64,000 nt of DNA, taken from the NCBI RefSeq assembly GCF_001632365.1, contig NW_024468523.1:414988-478987 (forward strand), given 5' to 3'. The translations under genes were made by a program, and so were the position numbers. Of this stretch, positions 35,275-47,958 are shown piece by piece. The notes under the pieces are model-generated. The model did no database searches and was not told the DNA's origin. It worked only from the letters and a program-made list of their open reading frames with translations. Origin of the DNA: Laetiporus sulphureus 93-53. Taxonomy: Eukaryota; Basidiomycota; Agaricomycetes; Polyporales; Laetiporaceae. Each line of letters opens with the position of its first letter. The first letter of the stretch is position 1.

Positions 35275-36348
35275 ATGCCTGTCGGATTGTCACAGATCCC
35301 TACCCTACGCGAGCTGTATAGAGCATCCGTGCTCAAGCTGCAAGATGTCTCAAAGCTTCGCCACCAGCCAAGGGGTTCCCTGTTGGACCGTATATCCCTC
35401 TAGTGAGTATCGTTTCTGCTGTTATAACTGATGGTGAACATCTCGGATCAGCCAAGGAGACATTACGCAGTTGAAAGTAGATTGCATTGTGAATGCAGCA
35501 AACAGAAGTCTACTCGGTATGCACGTTCATTGCAATATTACGGAATACTAATCAACGTTTGCACTCAAGGCGGCGGCGGAGGTGAGACCAACCGAGATGA
35601 ATCGTTCCTGGGCTAACAGCATCTCGTAGTTGACGGAGCGATCCACGATGCTGCTGGTCCGGAGCTACTGGAAGAGTGTGAGCAAGTGAGGGAAGATGCT
35701 CTGTGCTTGCATTGACGTTGCCACAGGCCGCACCCTCGATGGCTGTGACACTGGTGATGCGAAGATCACGAAAGGATACGAACTACCTTCGTACGCCGAT
35801 GCTTCCTGATGCAGCAGGTCACGTCCTGAGATGGTAATTAGGAAATATGTAATCCATACCGTCGGCCCTGTGTACTCTTTTTCCAAAGCTGACGGGAAGG
35901 CTCAACAATTGGCATCGTGCTACAAGACGAGCTTGCAAATCGCAACGGAGAAGTCGCTGAAGCACATCGTGCGCGTCGATATCCAATACATGATTGTAGC
36001 ATCGCTGATCCTTCCATCCTAAGGCATTTCCTTCCATCTCTACTGGTGTATACGGATATCCAATTGAAGACGCCACTCACATTGCATTGAATACCGTACG
36101 AGAGTTTCTAGACTCATCAGATGAAGATATCGTAGGCCACAGTCTCTGCACACATTTTATTCATGCCTTATCTGATCATATCCGTTTCAGCTGGATCGAG
36201 TTATATTCGTTGTATGGAGCAACACTGATAAGCATGTCTACGAGTAAGTGGTGATCCCTTGGCTAGCCGACACCCCCTGATGGGCTCGTTTATCAGGGAT
36301 CTTCTTTCTCTCTACTTCCCTCCTGAAGCCAAGGAGCAGAAGGAGTAG
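35275..36348 (+). CDS. Macro-domain protein (O-acetyl-ADP-ribose deacetylase type)
   Basis: Macro domains bind ADP-ribose; MacroD-type members remove it from acetyl esters or proteins. Nine exons (35275-35402, 35452-35516, 35570-35581, 35630-35677, 35727-35790, 35842-35968, 36024-36131, 36191-36243, 36297-36348) give 218 residues with exact frame closure. The start [16 protein letters not shown] is followed by [20 protein letters not shown], then [19 protein letters not shown], the phosphate-binding loop of MacroD-type enzymes. [20 protein letters not shown] and [20 protein letters not shown] (second ribose/diphosphate loop) come next, then [20 protein letters not shown]. The GGGG of the loop lies on a 12-nt exon. 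Nothing follows the domain, so this is a stand-alone enzyme of typical size. Confidence 0.95.
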
Positions 36349-36899
36349 AGAATGTTCAAAGTCGGACGTCACGTTGGAATGTTAATCAGACAGCAGGCAA
36401 AATAATTGTATTGTCTGCGTTCTGCGTTCACATAGTTGTTGGAGAGGTATGGCTACGCCTCCCCTCCGCCCCAAGCCTACTCTATTTCCCCGCAACTCCA
36501 CTGCGGCGATCAAACATCAGAGTTGGATCCGACTCGGACATGTACCATGATTAGGACCACGCTTCTCGTTCGGACCCAGAGCGGCAAAGGCGGGCCGCTG
36601 TGGGCCGTGTGCAACATATCCCAGTCTGCGGCTTCTTCTTCTTCTACTGCACTCGTGACCATTCACTGCCCTATTCGTTTCTCGACTGGATGAATCTTAG
36701 GCCTGGTTCGTTACGCTGCCTAAGAAATAGGCGGCCATCATGCCTCGTTCCCCGGCCCTAGACTCCGAGAATTTTCCTGCACCTGGTGCAATCGGTGCAT
36801 AATGCAGAGAGGCCCTGCTTTGCTTCGAAACCTCCTGCTTCCTTTTCTTTTGACGTCTATCACTACAACGTCGGCAGCTGTCTTTCAGGCTACGCTAGG
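36349..36899. other. Intergenic region
   Basis: About 550 bp between the macro-domain stop and the sugar transporter start, both rightward. It should hold a 3' end and a promoter. I see no other gene or repeat. Confidence 0.45.
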
Positions 36900-39277
36900 A
36901 TGGCTCGATTGTATAACATCTTCATCGCAGTATTTTGCGCCATTGGTGAGGATCTCTCAACCGTGAATAGATAGTTTCATTGACATGTTGACCGGACTTC
37001 CTTCATTGCAGGCTCATTTTTATTCGGGTAGGTCGACTTCACGATATCAACAAAATGAGCAATAGCTCTGATTCTTACTCTTTCTGGGTTGTCTGTAGAT
37101 ATGACAGGTCAGCGCCATTCACAGCTATTTACTCTTGTCTGTAAACACGGCGCCTCATATCCTGATTGGTCAAAAGTGGTATCATCTCCTCCGTCATATC
37201 ATTCAGCCAGTTTGAGGACTTTGTGAACGATCCCGGGAATTATAGTAGTCTTTCTGGAGCTGTTGTCTCTACTTTCACCGGTGGGCTCTTTCACAGGCAG
37301 TCAACGTATGCCGCTGATATGTTCTCACTCAGGTGGATGTTTCTTTGGGGCTGCTGTCGCGGGATGGCACGTCTTGCGCATCTCTACGACCCATTGACAC
37401 TGTCTCAACAGTTGATGACAGGACGAACGATCGCATCGGACGCAAACTTAGTATACAGGTAATTGTGATAGACATCATGCTTGCAGCTTGCCACCCTGAC
37501 GGTATCCGGATCGCAGCTAGGCGCAACAGTAGCCCTCTGGGGATGTGCGATGCAAGCCGGTGCCAACAACTTTGCCTGCATGCTGATTGGACGTATCGTC
37601 GCCGGTTTCGCCATTGGGTGCGCATTCTTGCAGCTACTAAAGATATATTTTCTGATTTGGTATGCATTCAGCATGCTGTCGATGACTGTGCCCCTCTACA
37701 ACGTATGTAGAGTATAGCGCTCTGACAAGTGTCGCTCTGAAGCGGACTGTCGCAGACCGAAATCGCGCCGCCTAAAATGCGTGGCTTCATCGTGGGTCTC
37801 GCACAGCAGATGCTCGGTATTGGAATGGTCGTGGCAAATTGGGTGCGAACTCTTATGTTCTTGCAGCGGGACTGTATGAAATGAAGTCTCAGGTTGGCTA
37901 CGGATGTCAGTACCTCCCTGGGAATAGCAGCTGGCGCCTTGCCCTCGGCCTTCAGGCACGTCCTTCGCAGGCAATCTCTCTATGCCTTGTACTGACCTCT
38001 CCCAGCTCGTGCCTGCATTCCTACTTGCTGTCGGAGTGCAGTTCTGTCCGTACTCTCCGGTATGTACGCATCGGTGTGCTTATGAGAATGCTGCTGAGTG
38101 CACTTTGCATTGATTATAGAGATGGCTACTTGAGAAGGGACGGTACGAAGAGGCTCGTCTTGTCGTGCGCAAATTGCATGGAGCGAAGACCGCTGAGCAA
38201 GTGCAAGTCTCGGACCAAGAATTCTTGGAGATGCAAGTAGCCATTAAGGCGGAGATGGCTATCAGGACGAGGAGATTGAGCGACCTCTGGGCTACGGATG
38301 CAATGTTGAAGCGGACGCTCGTGGCTGTCGGAGTGCAAGTGTTCGGTCAATTCTCCGGGATCAACGGTAATATCTGGTCTGTCTTGAATCGCGAGATGAA
38401 CCTTGCTGATTGGCTATAGTCATCAACTATTTTGGTCCTTCAATGTACAAGTCGCTTGGACTGACTGAGGGTCAATCACTGCTGGTGCAAGGTATCTACG
38501 GTGCGGTGGGTCCAATCACGAATTTCATGTCAGTATTCCTGTCACCGCAAAATTAGGCGTGCTGCTCACTATCTCTCAGCTTCATCACCTGTGTCCTCGA
38601 CACGGTCGGTAGGAAGAAGCCGCTCATGTTTGGAGCGGGTGGCTTCGTCGTCACTTACTCGATTCTGACTGCGATCGTCGCGTGCTTCATTCCTGGCCAA
38701 TCGGATAACCATCCTGCGCAGAGGGCTGGTATTGCGATGATATTCCTGACAAGTATAATATTTTCTCTTAGCTTTGGGCCTGTGAGCTGGGTGCTGGCGT
38801 CCGAGGTAAGTCTGTCGAGTCCGTCGCAAACGAAATACTCATAGAAGGCTCATTGTAGGTATTTCCCACGAAGACACGGTCCATCGGGACGAGTGTCGCC
38901 ACATGTGCCAACTGGGCATTCAATGTCCTATTCTCACAGGTATATCACACCAATCAGCCATCCGCTCGGTGTACATGCTCAATCTGTATTGCACAGGTGT
39001 CTAATTTAGCTATCGAGAACATCAGCTGGAGATACTACATCCTCTTTATTTGCTTGAACTTTGTTGACTTTCTGATCATAACCTTCACCTTCCCCGAGAC
39101 GAAAGGTGAGACCCGTGATGTTCCCTGCATATTGGACGTGGTCCTCAGTCGTGACTTGCAGGGAAAACTTTGGAAGAAATGGCAGAAGTCTTCGGAGATG
39201 AGCACGGACCAAGCGCTGTGGGTATTGAGTCCGGCTCGGAGAAAATGGAGCACGATACGAGGCACATGGAAGCGTAG
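36900..39277 (+). CDS. MFS sugar transporter (hexose transporter-like)
   Basis: The protein is a sugar porter of the major facilitator superfamily with about twelve membrane segments. The start MARLYNIFIAVFCAIGSFLF leads to GYDSGIISSVISFSQF. Family motifs follow: GWTNDRIGRKLSIQ (GRK motif after TM2), MLIGRIVAGFAIGMLSMTVP, LYNTEIAPPKMRG, PYSPRWLLEKGRYEEA, FGQFSGINVINYFGPSMY, DTVGRKKPLMFGAGG and LSFGPVSWVLASEVFPTKTR. It ends FPETKGKTLEEMAEVFGDEH and a short tail. The 5' part is finely cut: exons of 46 nt, 16 nt (37012-37027) and 9 nt (37099-37107) encode the first helix. One intron (donor 37367) begins GC; another (37460-37487) is only 28 nt. The sugar cannot be read from sequence. Confidence 0.93.
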
Positions 39278-39579
39278 CGGTATCTGTTTTCGTGGTATCT
39301 ACGAGTTTCCGACATGCATTCACGAGCTGTACGTTACTTTGTAATGCGATGAGTATGAGCTCGCTCCCCGATTCCTCATGAGTCTATTTCTCTAACAGTG
39401 TAGTAACTATCGACAGTTGCCCGCGACCAGAACGAAATGTTTTTATCAGCATTTCAATGGTAACAGTTTGCCGAACCCCTCCACGCTTTGAAAGGCAGAG
39501 CCCGTATCGTGATTTGCACTGCGTCTTGTCACGATTGGTTAGATGGGACTCCACTGAGTTCAACTTTGTACGAATGTAT
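39278..39579. other. Region between transporter stop and DNA transposon
   Basis: About 300 bp that should hold the transporter 3' end. No other feature seen. Confidence 0.45.
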
Positions 39580-39587
39580 CAGCCGAG
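39580..39587. repeat. Left 8-bp target-site duplication of the DNA transposon
   Basis: CAGCCGAG directly abuts the left terminal inverted repeat and recurs exactly at 40948-40955 after the right one. Confidence 0.85.
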
Positions 39588-40947
39588 AGGACCCGGGCAA
39601 CTCCTATATAGGAGTGTCGCAAAAATCTTCCAAAATGAGCCTGAAATATGCAAACTTTCGGGCCTCCAGTATGCAAAGTGCCACCCTTCCCAGTTCCGTG
39701 CCGCTGTCACGACCAAGCCCAGCATGCTTCTGCATCGCTATTTCAAAGACAACGACGACCCCCGTAATGTGGAGTGCCGAGTATGCCACCTCCTCACTGG
39801 ACATGGCCACATCGGCAGCTACTATCACCGCTTTGTACCTGAGGAGTCTACCTCCTGCCGATGCCAACATCCTGGCATCCAAACCCGCGACCACCTTCTT
39901 CTCGGCTGCCCGTCTTATGTGCACGCTCGACGGCACCTTTTTCGCCCCAACAAAGACCCGCGCATCCCGGACTTGTTTCGATTCAAAGATGCTTGGTCCA
40001 CTCTGGCCGCTTTTCTTCGGGACAGCGATGCCTGGACCAAGGCATCTGTACTTTACGATCCTGGTTAGGTTCTGACTCGGACGTGATCTGTTCACACCTT
40101 TATATATGCTCCTACCTAGGTAGTCCTACGTCAAACTTGTACCTAGACACACCCCCGACCGCCTTCGGCGGTATATAAATTGTATCAAAAAAAAAAAAAA
40201 AGTATGCAAAGTGCGACAAGACCCGTGACTATGTGACGTTCTGTAATGATATGTCACGTCCATATGTCACGCTACATCAGAGTCAAAAACATACGGATTC
40301 GTTTGCGAGATCGCCCACTACTCTCACATAAGGATGTTGTGATAATAAAGAGGCTACATTGAGTGTGTATCAAGCTGATGTTTGTCGATACCATCATCAC
40401 AAGGGGTGACATCTTGAAGAAAAAGTCACAAATGCATTCAATGTCATCATGAAATATTCTTTGTTGTTCATTTAGGATCAGAACCAGAAGGTCTTGATGA
40501 GCAAGCTGCAGATTCTGTATCTTCCAGATGTAAGAATACAGCTTCATGAGATTCAAGTGAGACTCAGGGGAAGGAGAGCTACACAAGTCGTAGCAGGAAA
40601 TTAGGCTTGGATGTCACAAATCTGCATAACACGCGCATGTACCGTCATGATGATGGTTATCGGGTCAGGAAATTATTTATTTTATGTCAGTATATATGGC
40701 TACATGGTGGCCTTGTCGATCAATACCAGTGGTTAGCCACCCGGACATGCCTAAATCGAGAGGCTCTCCGACACCCATCGGGTCCCCAAATATGCTAAGT
40801 TGCGATAAGGATAAGGGACTTTTTGGAGCTTTTTGGGGCCTCCGAGGTCTGAAATATGCAATCCGCGACAAGGAAATCACGATTTGGGGCCCCTCAAATA
40901 AAATATGCTATTTTGCGACACTCCTATATGAGAGTTGCCCGGGTCCT
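39588..40947. mobile_element. Non-autonomous DNA transposon with 37-bp terminal inverted repeats, disrupted by a LINE insert
   Basis: The left end starts AGGACCCGGGCAACTC and continues with TATAGGAGTGTCGCAAAA. The reverse complement of the right end (40911-40947) matches it over about 37 bp with two mismatches. Both ends are flanked by CAGCCGAG. Without the nested LINE segment the element would be about 830 bp. It has no transposase frame, so it depended on another copy. An 8-bp duplication occurs in hAT and a few other superfamilies; the termini lack an obvious hAT consensus, so I leave the superfamily open. Similar short motifs (ATATGC..., GCGACAAG) recur near both ends. Confidence 0.85.
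39682..40200 (+). mobile_element. 5'-truncated LINE (non-LTR retrotransposon) fragment nested in the DNA transposon
   Basis: A 14-bp duplication AGTATGCAAAGTGC (39668-39681 and 40201-40214) flanks a segment ending in about 14 A residues. This is the mark of target-primed reverse transcription. The segment encodes the end of a reverse-transcriptase polyprotein in one frame to a stop at 40066-40068. It contains the zinc-binding pattern of LINE C-termini: CRVCHLLTGHGHIGSYYHRF, then CRCQ, then QTRDHLLLGCPSYVHAR. A 132-bp untranslated tail follows. No reverse transcriptase domain remains, so the copy is dead. Confidence 0.88.
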
Positions 40948-40955
40948 CAGCCGAG
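40948..40955. repeat. Right 8-bp target-site duplication of the DNA transposon
   Basis: CAGCCGAG, identical to 39580-39587, follows the right terminal inverted repeat. Confidence 0.85.
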
Positions 40956-41232
40956 TCCATCGTTCTGAACGCGTCTGGTGCAATGCGGTTGCGCGTGATC
41001 ACATGACCGTTTTCTGATCTTAATTGGGTCTCACGAGATGCCGCAGGATGCCGCACCTTCGAACTTGAAGCTTTGAAGCCACATTGCAAGAAAACCAAGT
41101 GCTGGTGCTCGAGGGGGTTGCCTTCGCTTCTACAAGAAGCTTTCCATTGCTCGCTGGACATGCACTGGAGTCAGAGTCGTCCGGGGCAACTTGAAGGCTA
41201 TCACTTGAGAATCAGCACGAGCAGATATTTGC

Positions 41233-42237
41233 ATGATGGACGGATTGACTTTAGACAAGCTGCCAGTAGAGGTAGGTCGATTCAGCCGAGGCTTTTGCAG
41301 TCCCCTCATTAATGCGTAGTATCTATGTTAGATCTTGTATGACATCCAGTACACTGCGTTATCCTCGTCTTTACCTCTCACCTGCAAGCATCTCTACTCT
41401 GTTTTCAAGTCGGCACCTTACACGGTTCATGCAGAATACCTCGTTGGACGCTGCCTAGCAGAGGTAGAGCGACACCCGCGAGCCAATCCTGTTTCAACAG
41501 TCCTGCGATACCCTTTGTGCAATCAGAATGTCCTGCATGCAGTTCTTCGCAATCCCCATTTTCCTACTATGAACCTTGCCCACAAAATGATGGGTACAGA
41601 GCTCCCTAGACGTCTCTTCCGCAGTTTGGCTCCGCGATCTGACACAAACCAAGCTGAAAAACGCAAGAGAAGGTCGGATGAAGGTGGCGGTTGGACGGAA
41701 GGCGGTGAACCTATCCCCTTCCTCCAATACCTGTTCAGTCATGAGTCTATCCCACCACCTCGTCCTGATTCATTCGATGGGTACGCTCTTACTAAGGCCG
41801 TGCAAGTGGGGGACATCCCTCTGGTCCGATTTCTACTTGACCATGGAGCATCTCCGCAGCACAAGGACGGATTGGCCGTGAAGGTCGCCATTCGGCGGCA
41901 GGATCTGAGGCTCGTACGCTTGTTGATCGAGAGGGACGATCGGGTACGGGCAGAGAAGAGGAGGGGAACAGATAGTAGTAATCTTGGTGAAGGATCTCGA
42001 CAAGCAGATGGGTCCCATCGCGCGGTAACAGGGCAGGGATCGGAAGGGGACGTAATTCCTCCGGAATACCGTAGCGTGAAGAGAAGAAGGCTGGAAGACA
42101 GGATCAAGCCTACTGTCGCGATGCTCAGAATGGCCGTACAATCCGACGCACGAGACATCGTCGAGTATTTGATGAAGGTGAAAGAGTGCGTCCCCGACAT
42201 GAAGACCGTCCTCATGATAATGAATGGCAGGAAGTGA
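41233..42237 (+). CDS. Ankyrin-repeat protein with F-box-like N-terminus
   Basis: Two exons (41233-41271, 41332-42237) give 314 residues. The start MMDGLTLDKLPVEILYDIQY and SSLPLTCKHLYSVF look like a degenerate F-box (LPxEIL ... CK). FHL-type helices follow, then ankyrin units: DGYALTKAVQVGDIPLVRFL with LLDHGASPQHKDG, AIRRQDLRLVRLLIERDD and LRMAVQSDARDIVEYLMKVK. A polar loop rich in Arg, Gly and Ser lies between the second and third unit. Such proteins often recruit targets to SCF ubiquitin ligases, but that is inference. The first ATG of a tandem ATGATG was taken. Confidence 0.8.
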
Positions 42238-42683
42238 CCCCGGGAGGTAGGCCCTGACCACCCAAAGGCACTATACCTATTCGCACACCTGCTTGTGAAC
42301 ACTAGTACTCAACATTTACGCTACCCACGAACGTTCATGTGCTATTTGTGGGATTTCTTTGCGATCATGAATATTAATACATGCACTTGACGTAGTTTCG
42401 TGGGCCTGTTAACATCGGATTCCACTCTCACATACAGCAGAATTAAGTGCACCTTTAGAGTAAGGAATTGCATAAATTCATATGTATAGTATCGTGCGCG
42501 TACAACGAAAACATGATGCTAGTCTAGAAATGAGAACACAGAGAAAGCGCAGTGAAAGTGCCAGATGGAAAATCTAGACGTCTGACAAGACCGTTCAGCA
42601 CCGAAGCTAAAGATACAGAGATCCGCCACAGTGATGTTGTCCTATCCACAGCGATCAAGGATACAAGAGGACATAAGTACACC
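42238..42683. other. Intergenic region between convergent genes
   Basis: About 445 bp between the ankyrin gene stop and the eIF1A stop. A/T-rich in the first half (GAATATTAATACATG). Should hold two 3' ends; nothing else seen. Confidence 0.45.
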
Positions 42684-43365
42684 TTAAATCTCATCAATAT
42701 CCACCTCGCCCTCGTCGCCGAACTCGAAGGTGCATTCACCCTCCTCGTCGCCAAATGTCTCTGTCTCGTTGATCTTGGCATTTTCGGGAAGCTCGCCGTA
42801 CGCTTTCACTGTGGAATACAAACGGATGGCGTCAGTCGGTAAATACGGTCACACAGAAAATGATACAACGTACAGCTCCGAGCTTCGTCAGCGGTGTACT
42901 TCACAATCACATCTGCCTTGTCATCCTGGAAATCTCGCAAGGACAGGAGGATGATGTCTCCTTGATTAATCCAAACCTGTAAGCGCCGCAAAGCAGTGGA
43001 GATGTTAAGGGAGGTTCAGCGCACGTAAGTCGTACAGACGTACCTTCTTCCGCATCTTACCCCTGATATGCGCCAATCGCTTCTCACCATCGAAACATTG
43101 CGCCTCCAATCTCCCATTACCAAGCATCTTCGTCACTTGAGCGTACTCCTGGCCATCTTCCTTGAAGACGAGCTCGCGCTTGTCATCGTCGTTCTCATTC
43201 TTTCCACGTCTCCGGTTCTTTCCTCCCTATGAGACACAACATTAGTAATGTAATGAGGAGGGTCTATCCAGTGCATATACGAACCTTTCCCTTATTCTAC
43301 AGGCAAATGGACCATCAGTACCATGAGGGCCACATAATTGTATGAGATTGACATACCTTTGGCAT
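42684..43365 (-). CDS. Translation initiation factor eIF1A
   Basis: eIF1A binds the ribosomal A site and promotes scanning to the start codon. The protein reads [20 protein letters not shown], then [60 protein letters not shown] and [17 protein letters not shown], with an acidic end [10 protein letters not shown]. This is the canonical basic N-tail, OB fold and acidic C-tail. The basic tail is built from a 9-nt first coding exon (43357-43365, MPK) and a 12-nt exon (43285-43296, NKGK). Two or more further introns follow. Size (about 145 residues) is typical. Confidence 0.96.
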
Positions 43366-43674
43366 TCTGAGCGAGGTCTAAGCTTCTCGGCAGCAATAAA
43401 GCGCTGATTATGGCGTCCTGTTGGTCTTTACAACCACAAAAACGGGTACAGACGGTGATGGGTATCTGCAAGGAGTGGCAGCGGGCAAGGCGCTGCCGAT
43501 GCAAGGGAGTCAGGACTTATATAGCAAGCGCCCAGTCAGCACGTCACATGTATGATCACAAAAATCGGTCACGCTGTGACGGGTCCATCATGCGCTGACT
43601 TTGCCCGCATTCATTCGTCCCTCAACCCAATTTATCTGTCTTACCTCCCCTGCCACATCGACGCGCAAAACAAC
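43366..43674. promoter_or_regulatory. Shared promoter region of eIF1A and PP2A genes
   Basis: About 310 bp between divergent starts. A TATATA element (ACTTATATAGCAAG) lies near 43517, about midway, and could serve either gene. No experimental support is available from sequence. Confidence 0.4.
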
Positions 43675-44981
<1,307 letters not shown>

Positions 44982-45322
44982 TTTGCATTTTTTTCAGTTT
45001 CGTACAGTTGACGTTCCACTTGATACAATGCATCCGACCGTTGCATATTATGTGTAGCTAGCTCATCCAGATAGCCCAGATGATACCATTTACAGTGTAC
45101 ATCCTAAAGTTTGCTTCGCATAAAATGCAAATGAACCTGTAAAAACCGTGTCGAGAACTGATTCGAGCTCAAAGAAATTCGCAGTGAATGTATATTATGA
45201 TAGCTACCTGGTGCACGATACATGCTCTTTCCGATCACTCTGCGATGACCAAGCAGTGAGAAGGCCTCAATGCGAGCATGGAGCGTCACATCCTTTCACT
45301 ATACTACTACATGTACTGTGAA
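44982..45322. other. Intergenic region between convergent genes
   Basis: About 340 bp holding the PP2A and CCT epsilon 3' ends. Nothing else seen. Confidence 0.45.
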
Positions 45323-47549
45323 CTAGTCCTCTGCTTCTCCAGCAGTGATTACATCGTCTGAAACACGAAGCATGTCAAAAACAGTGATGCAGTAGAAGAC
45401 AGATGAGACTGACCTATCTTGAGGACTGCCCGAACAAGCTGAATGAGACAATGACATTAGCCAAATGTCCGATAAAACAAACATTCGAATACAAACCTGC
45501 GTAGCGAGCAAGTACTGCTGACGCTTCGCGATCAGCGGATCGTAAACCCACTGATTCTTCATGTCTGTAACGTGTGACGTGAGCGACGAATAGGGATCTC
45601 TAGGACATAAGTCGTGGCACTCACCATTGTCGCCCTTGCCAAGGCAATCGATACCCAGTGCCGAATTGCCTTCTCTCACCTGTCGACTTTTGACTTCCGC
45701 AAGCGTCTCGATGGGTGAGAGACCGCTGTTTTCTGCAAGAGCGAGAGGGATCGCGTCCAGCGCCGATGCGAATGCGCGCATAGCATATTGCTCAATAGAC
45801 GGGATCTGGGAAATATGAATGACGTTAGTCGCTCACGGTGGTACAAATAAACGACAGCAAGCGCACCTCATCTGCAGCCTTCGCAACTGCCAGTGAACAG
45901 CTTATATCGGCCGCGCCCCCACCATAGACAACCCGATTGTCGATGACCATGTTCCTCACCGCGCAGAGCGCATCATGCAGGGCGCGCTTAGCCTCATCGA
46001 CGATCTGACCACAGTTCACTCAGGTAAACAATTTCATTGTACAAGTCTGAAACATACCATCTTGTTGCTGCCCCTCACGAAGATCGTTACTGTCCGCGGG
46101 TTTGCACACTTCTCGATGACAAGCATCTTGTCACGCGTTGTGCCAAAGGAAACTTCACGGACGATGCCTGCATGGCCGAGCTTCTCCGGAGTGAGATCTT
46201 CGAACCTCGGCACGATACGTCCATTTGTGGCAATAGCAATAAGCTACATATTACGTGTTAGATGAATCACACATTAGCCCACGCAGCTTACCTCAATTTC
46301 CGGGCCTCCTACCCATCGCACGGCGGGCAGATCGTTTTGCATGAGCAGATGATTCGCCTCGTCGTCAAAGCCCCATTGACAAATCACCAGATTCGCGCCG
46401 CTATCCTTGACAAGCTTGATCATGTCGTGGAACTTGCTCTGCTCGTACTCTCGCAGATGCCGGTACTCCTCGACAGAGGTGATGTCGAGCTTGTGCTTCG
46501 TCTTTGGTCGTGGTGGCTCAAACGGACATGTGAGGATGGCGATTTTCGCGTCTGTTACGGTGTGCGGCATCTGTGGGTGAGACATGTCCTTGTCGACAAG
46601 CACACCCTTAATGAGCGTCGTGTCGGCTAGTGACCCGCCGACCTTGCCATCGACCTTGATGAGGTCGAAGGGTACGTCCTTGCGCTCGAAGTCGGCGACG
46701 GACAAGACAGCTTCCACAGCGATCTCAGCAAACTTCTCATTCTCCTTCGAGACGCTGCATAGGACGTCAGTCGAACAATCCTTAGAGACTCAGGAGACCA
46801 GACGAACATTTTGCTGCCCAGACTCGTTTGCGCCGTCCTGATAAGATTTGACGTGTCGGATGGGGAGAACTCAACGGTGTCGGAAATTCGATCGAGGTGC
46901 TCGACTGCGACAGCACAAGCCCTATCGAACCCGTCCGCGATCCGGATGGGATGGATTCCCCGATCCAGTAATCCTTCACTCTGCTCAAGCAGCGCGCCCG
47001 CAAGGACTAGAACAGCGTCAACAGAGTTTCACAGGAGTGTGAAAACTACACTCACCGACTACACCGGTCGTGCCATCCCCGACTTCATCATCCTGACTCT
47101 TCGACAACTGCACCAAAAGTTTCGCGATTTGGTGCTCAACTTCCATTTGACTCAATATTGTTGCGCCATCATTGGTCACCGTGATATCGCCGTCCGGGGA
47201 AATGAGGATTTTGTCGAGGCCTGTAAGGCAAGAACACGTTCAGAATGCAAGTACAAGCTATTGGAGCCGCACTCACCTCGCGGGCCCAGAGATGTTCGTA
47301 TAATGTTGGCGACTGTACGTGCAGCCAAAATATGTGACTATTTCCGTTCTCTCATGAGTATCGAGTATATAATTCCGAGGCGAAAGAGCTCACACCTTGA
47401 TCGCTTCTACACCATGGCTGCGAGTCTTTTTGGCTTGTTCTCGGAGAATGATGAAAGGACGACCATACTGCAAAGCATCAGCAAGACGCCTTCACGACGG
47501 TTGGCAACCATACCTCGTCAGTGGCGTACAAAGCTTGAGGTTCGGACAT
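45323..47549 (-). CDS. Chaperonin CCT/TRiC epsilon subunit (CCT5)
   Basis: CCT folds actin, tubulin and other proteins in the cytosol as a ring of eight subunits. The start [12 protein letters not shown] splices to [20 protein letters not shown], an epsilon-specific opening. The intermediate and apical domains include [39 protein letters not shown] (nucleotide-binding GDGTT), [26 protein letters not shown]-type helices and [20 protein letters not shown]. Later are [33 protein letters not shown] and [17 protein letters not shown]. The end reads [30 protein letters not shown] and [11 protein letters not shown]. About nine short introns interrupt the gene. Confidence 0.94.
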
Positions 47550-47958
47550 GTTGGAGCCTGAGGATATGAGACGCGGCTCAGAGACTTGTGCGGGCCCGTC
47601 ACTTCCAGTGACGTGCCATTTGAGGACGGGTCACAGCGTAACAGAGCGTAACGCAGTGTTCTTGCGCGCGCTTCGGCGAAATATGGCATTGTGACCACTG
47701 CCACTTGTGGCCCCACTGCTTGAAGCCAACCTGGGACAATACTTAAAACTAATCTGCCTATGAAGCTCCTTTCTCATCTCGAGAGATAGGTTCGAGTCTA
47801 GATGAAGTGATGTGACCCAAGATGCCAAGAATATATTCCTCATGCAGATTATCACACCACCTATGTCTACGCCCAAGTCCGTGAGTAGTATTAGTCCAGT
47901 CGATTAGCAACGAGAAGTAAATGTGAGTCAACCTTCAGTGCATCTCTGGCACCTAGAT
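47550..47958. other. Intergenic region
   Basis: About 410 bp between the CCT epsilon start and the Sec14-like gene stop, both leftward. It should hold the CCT promoter. Nothing distinctive seen. Confidence 0.45.
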
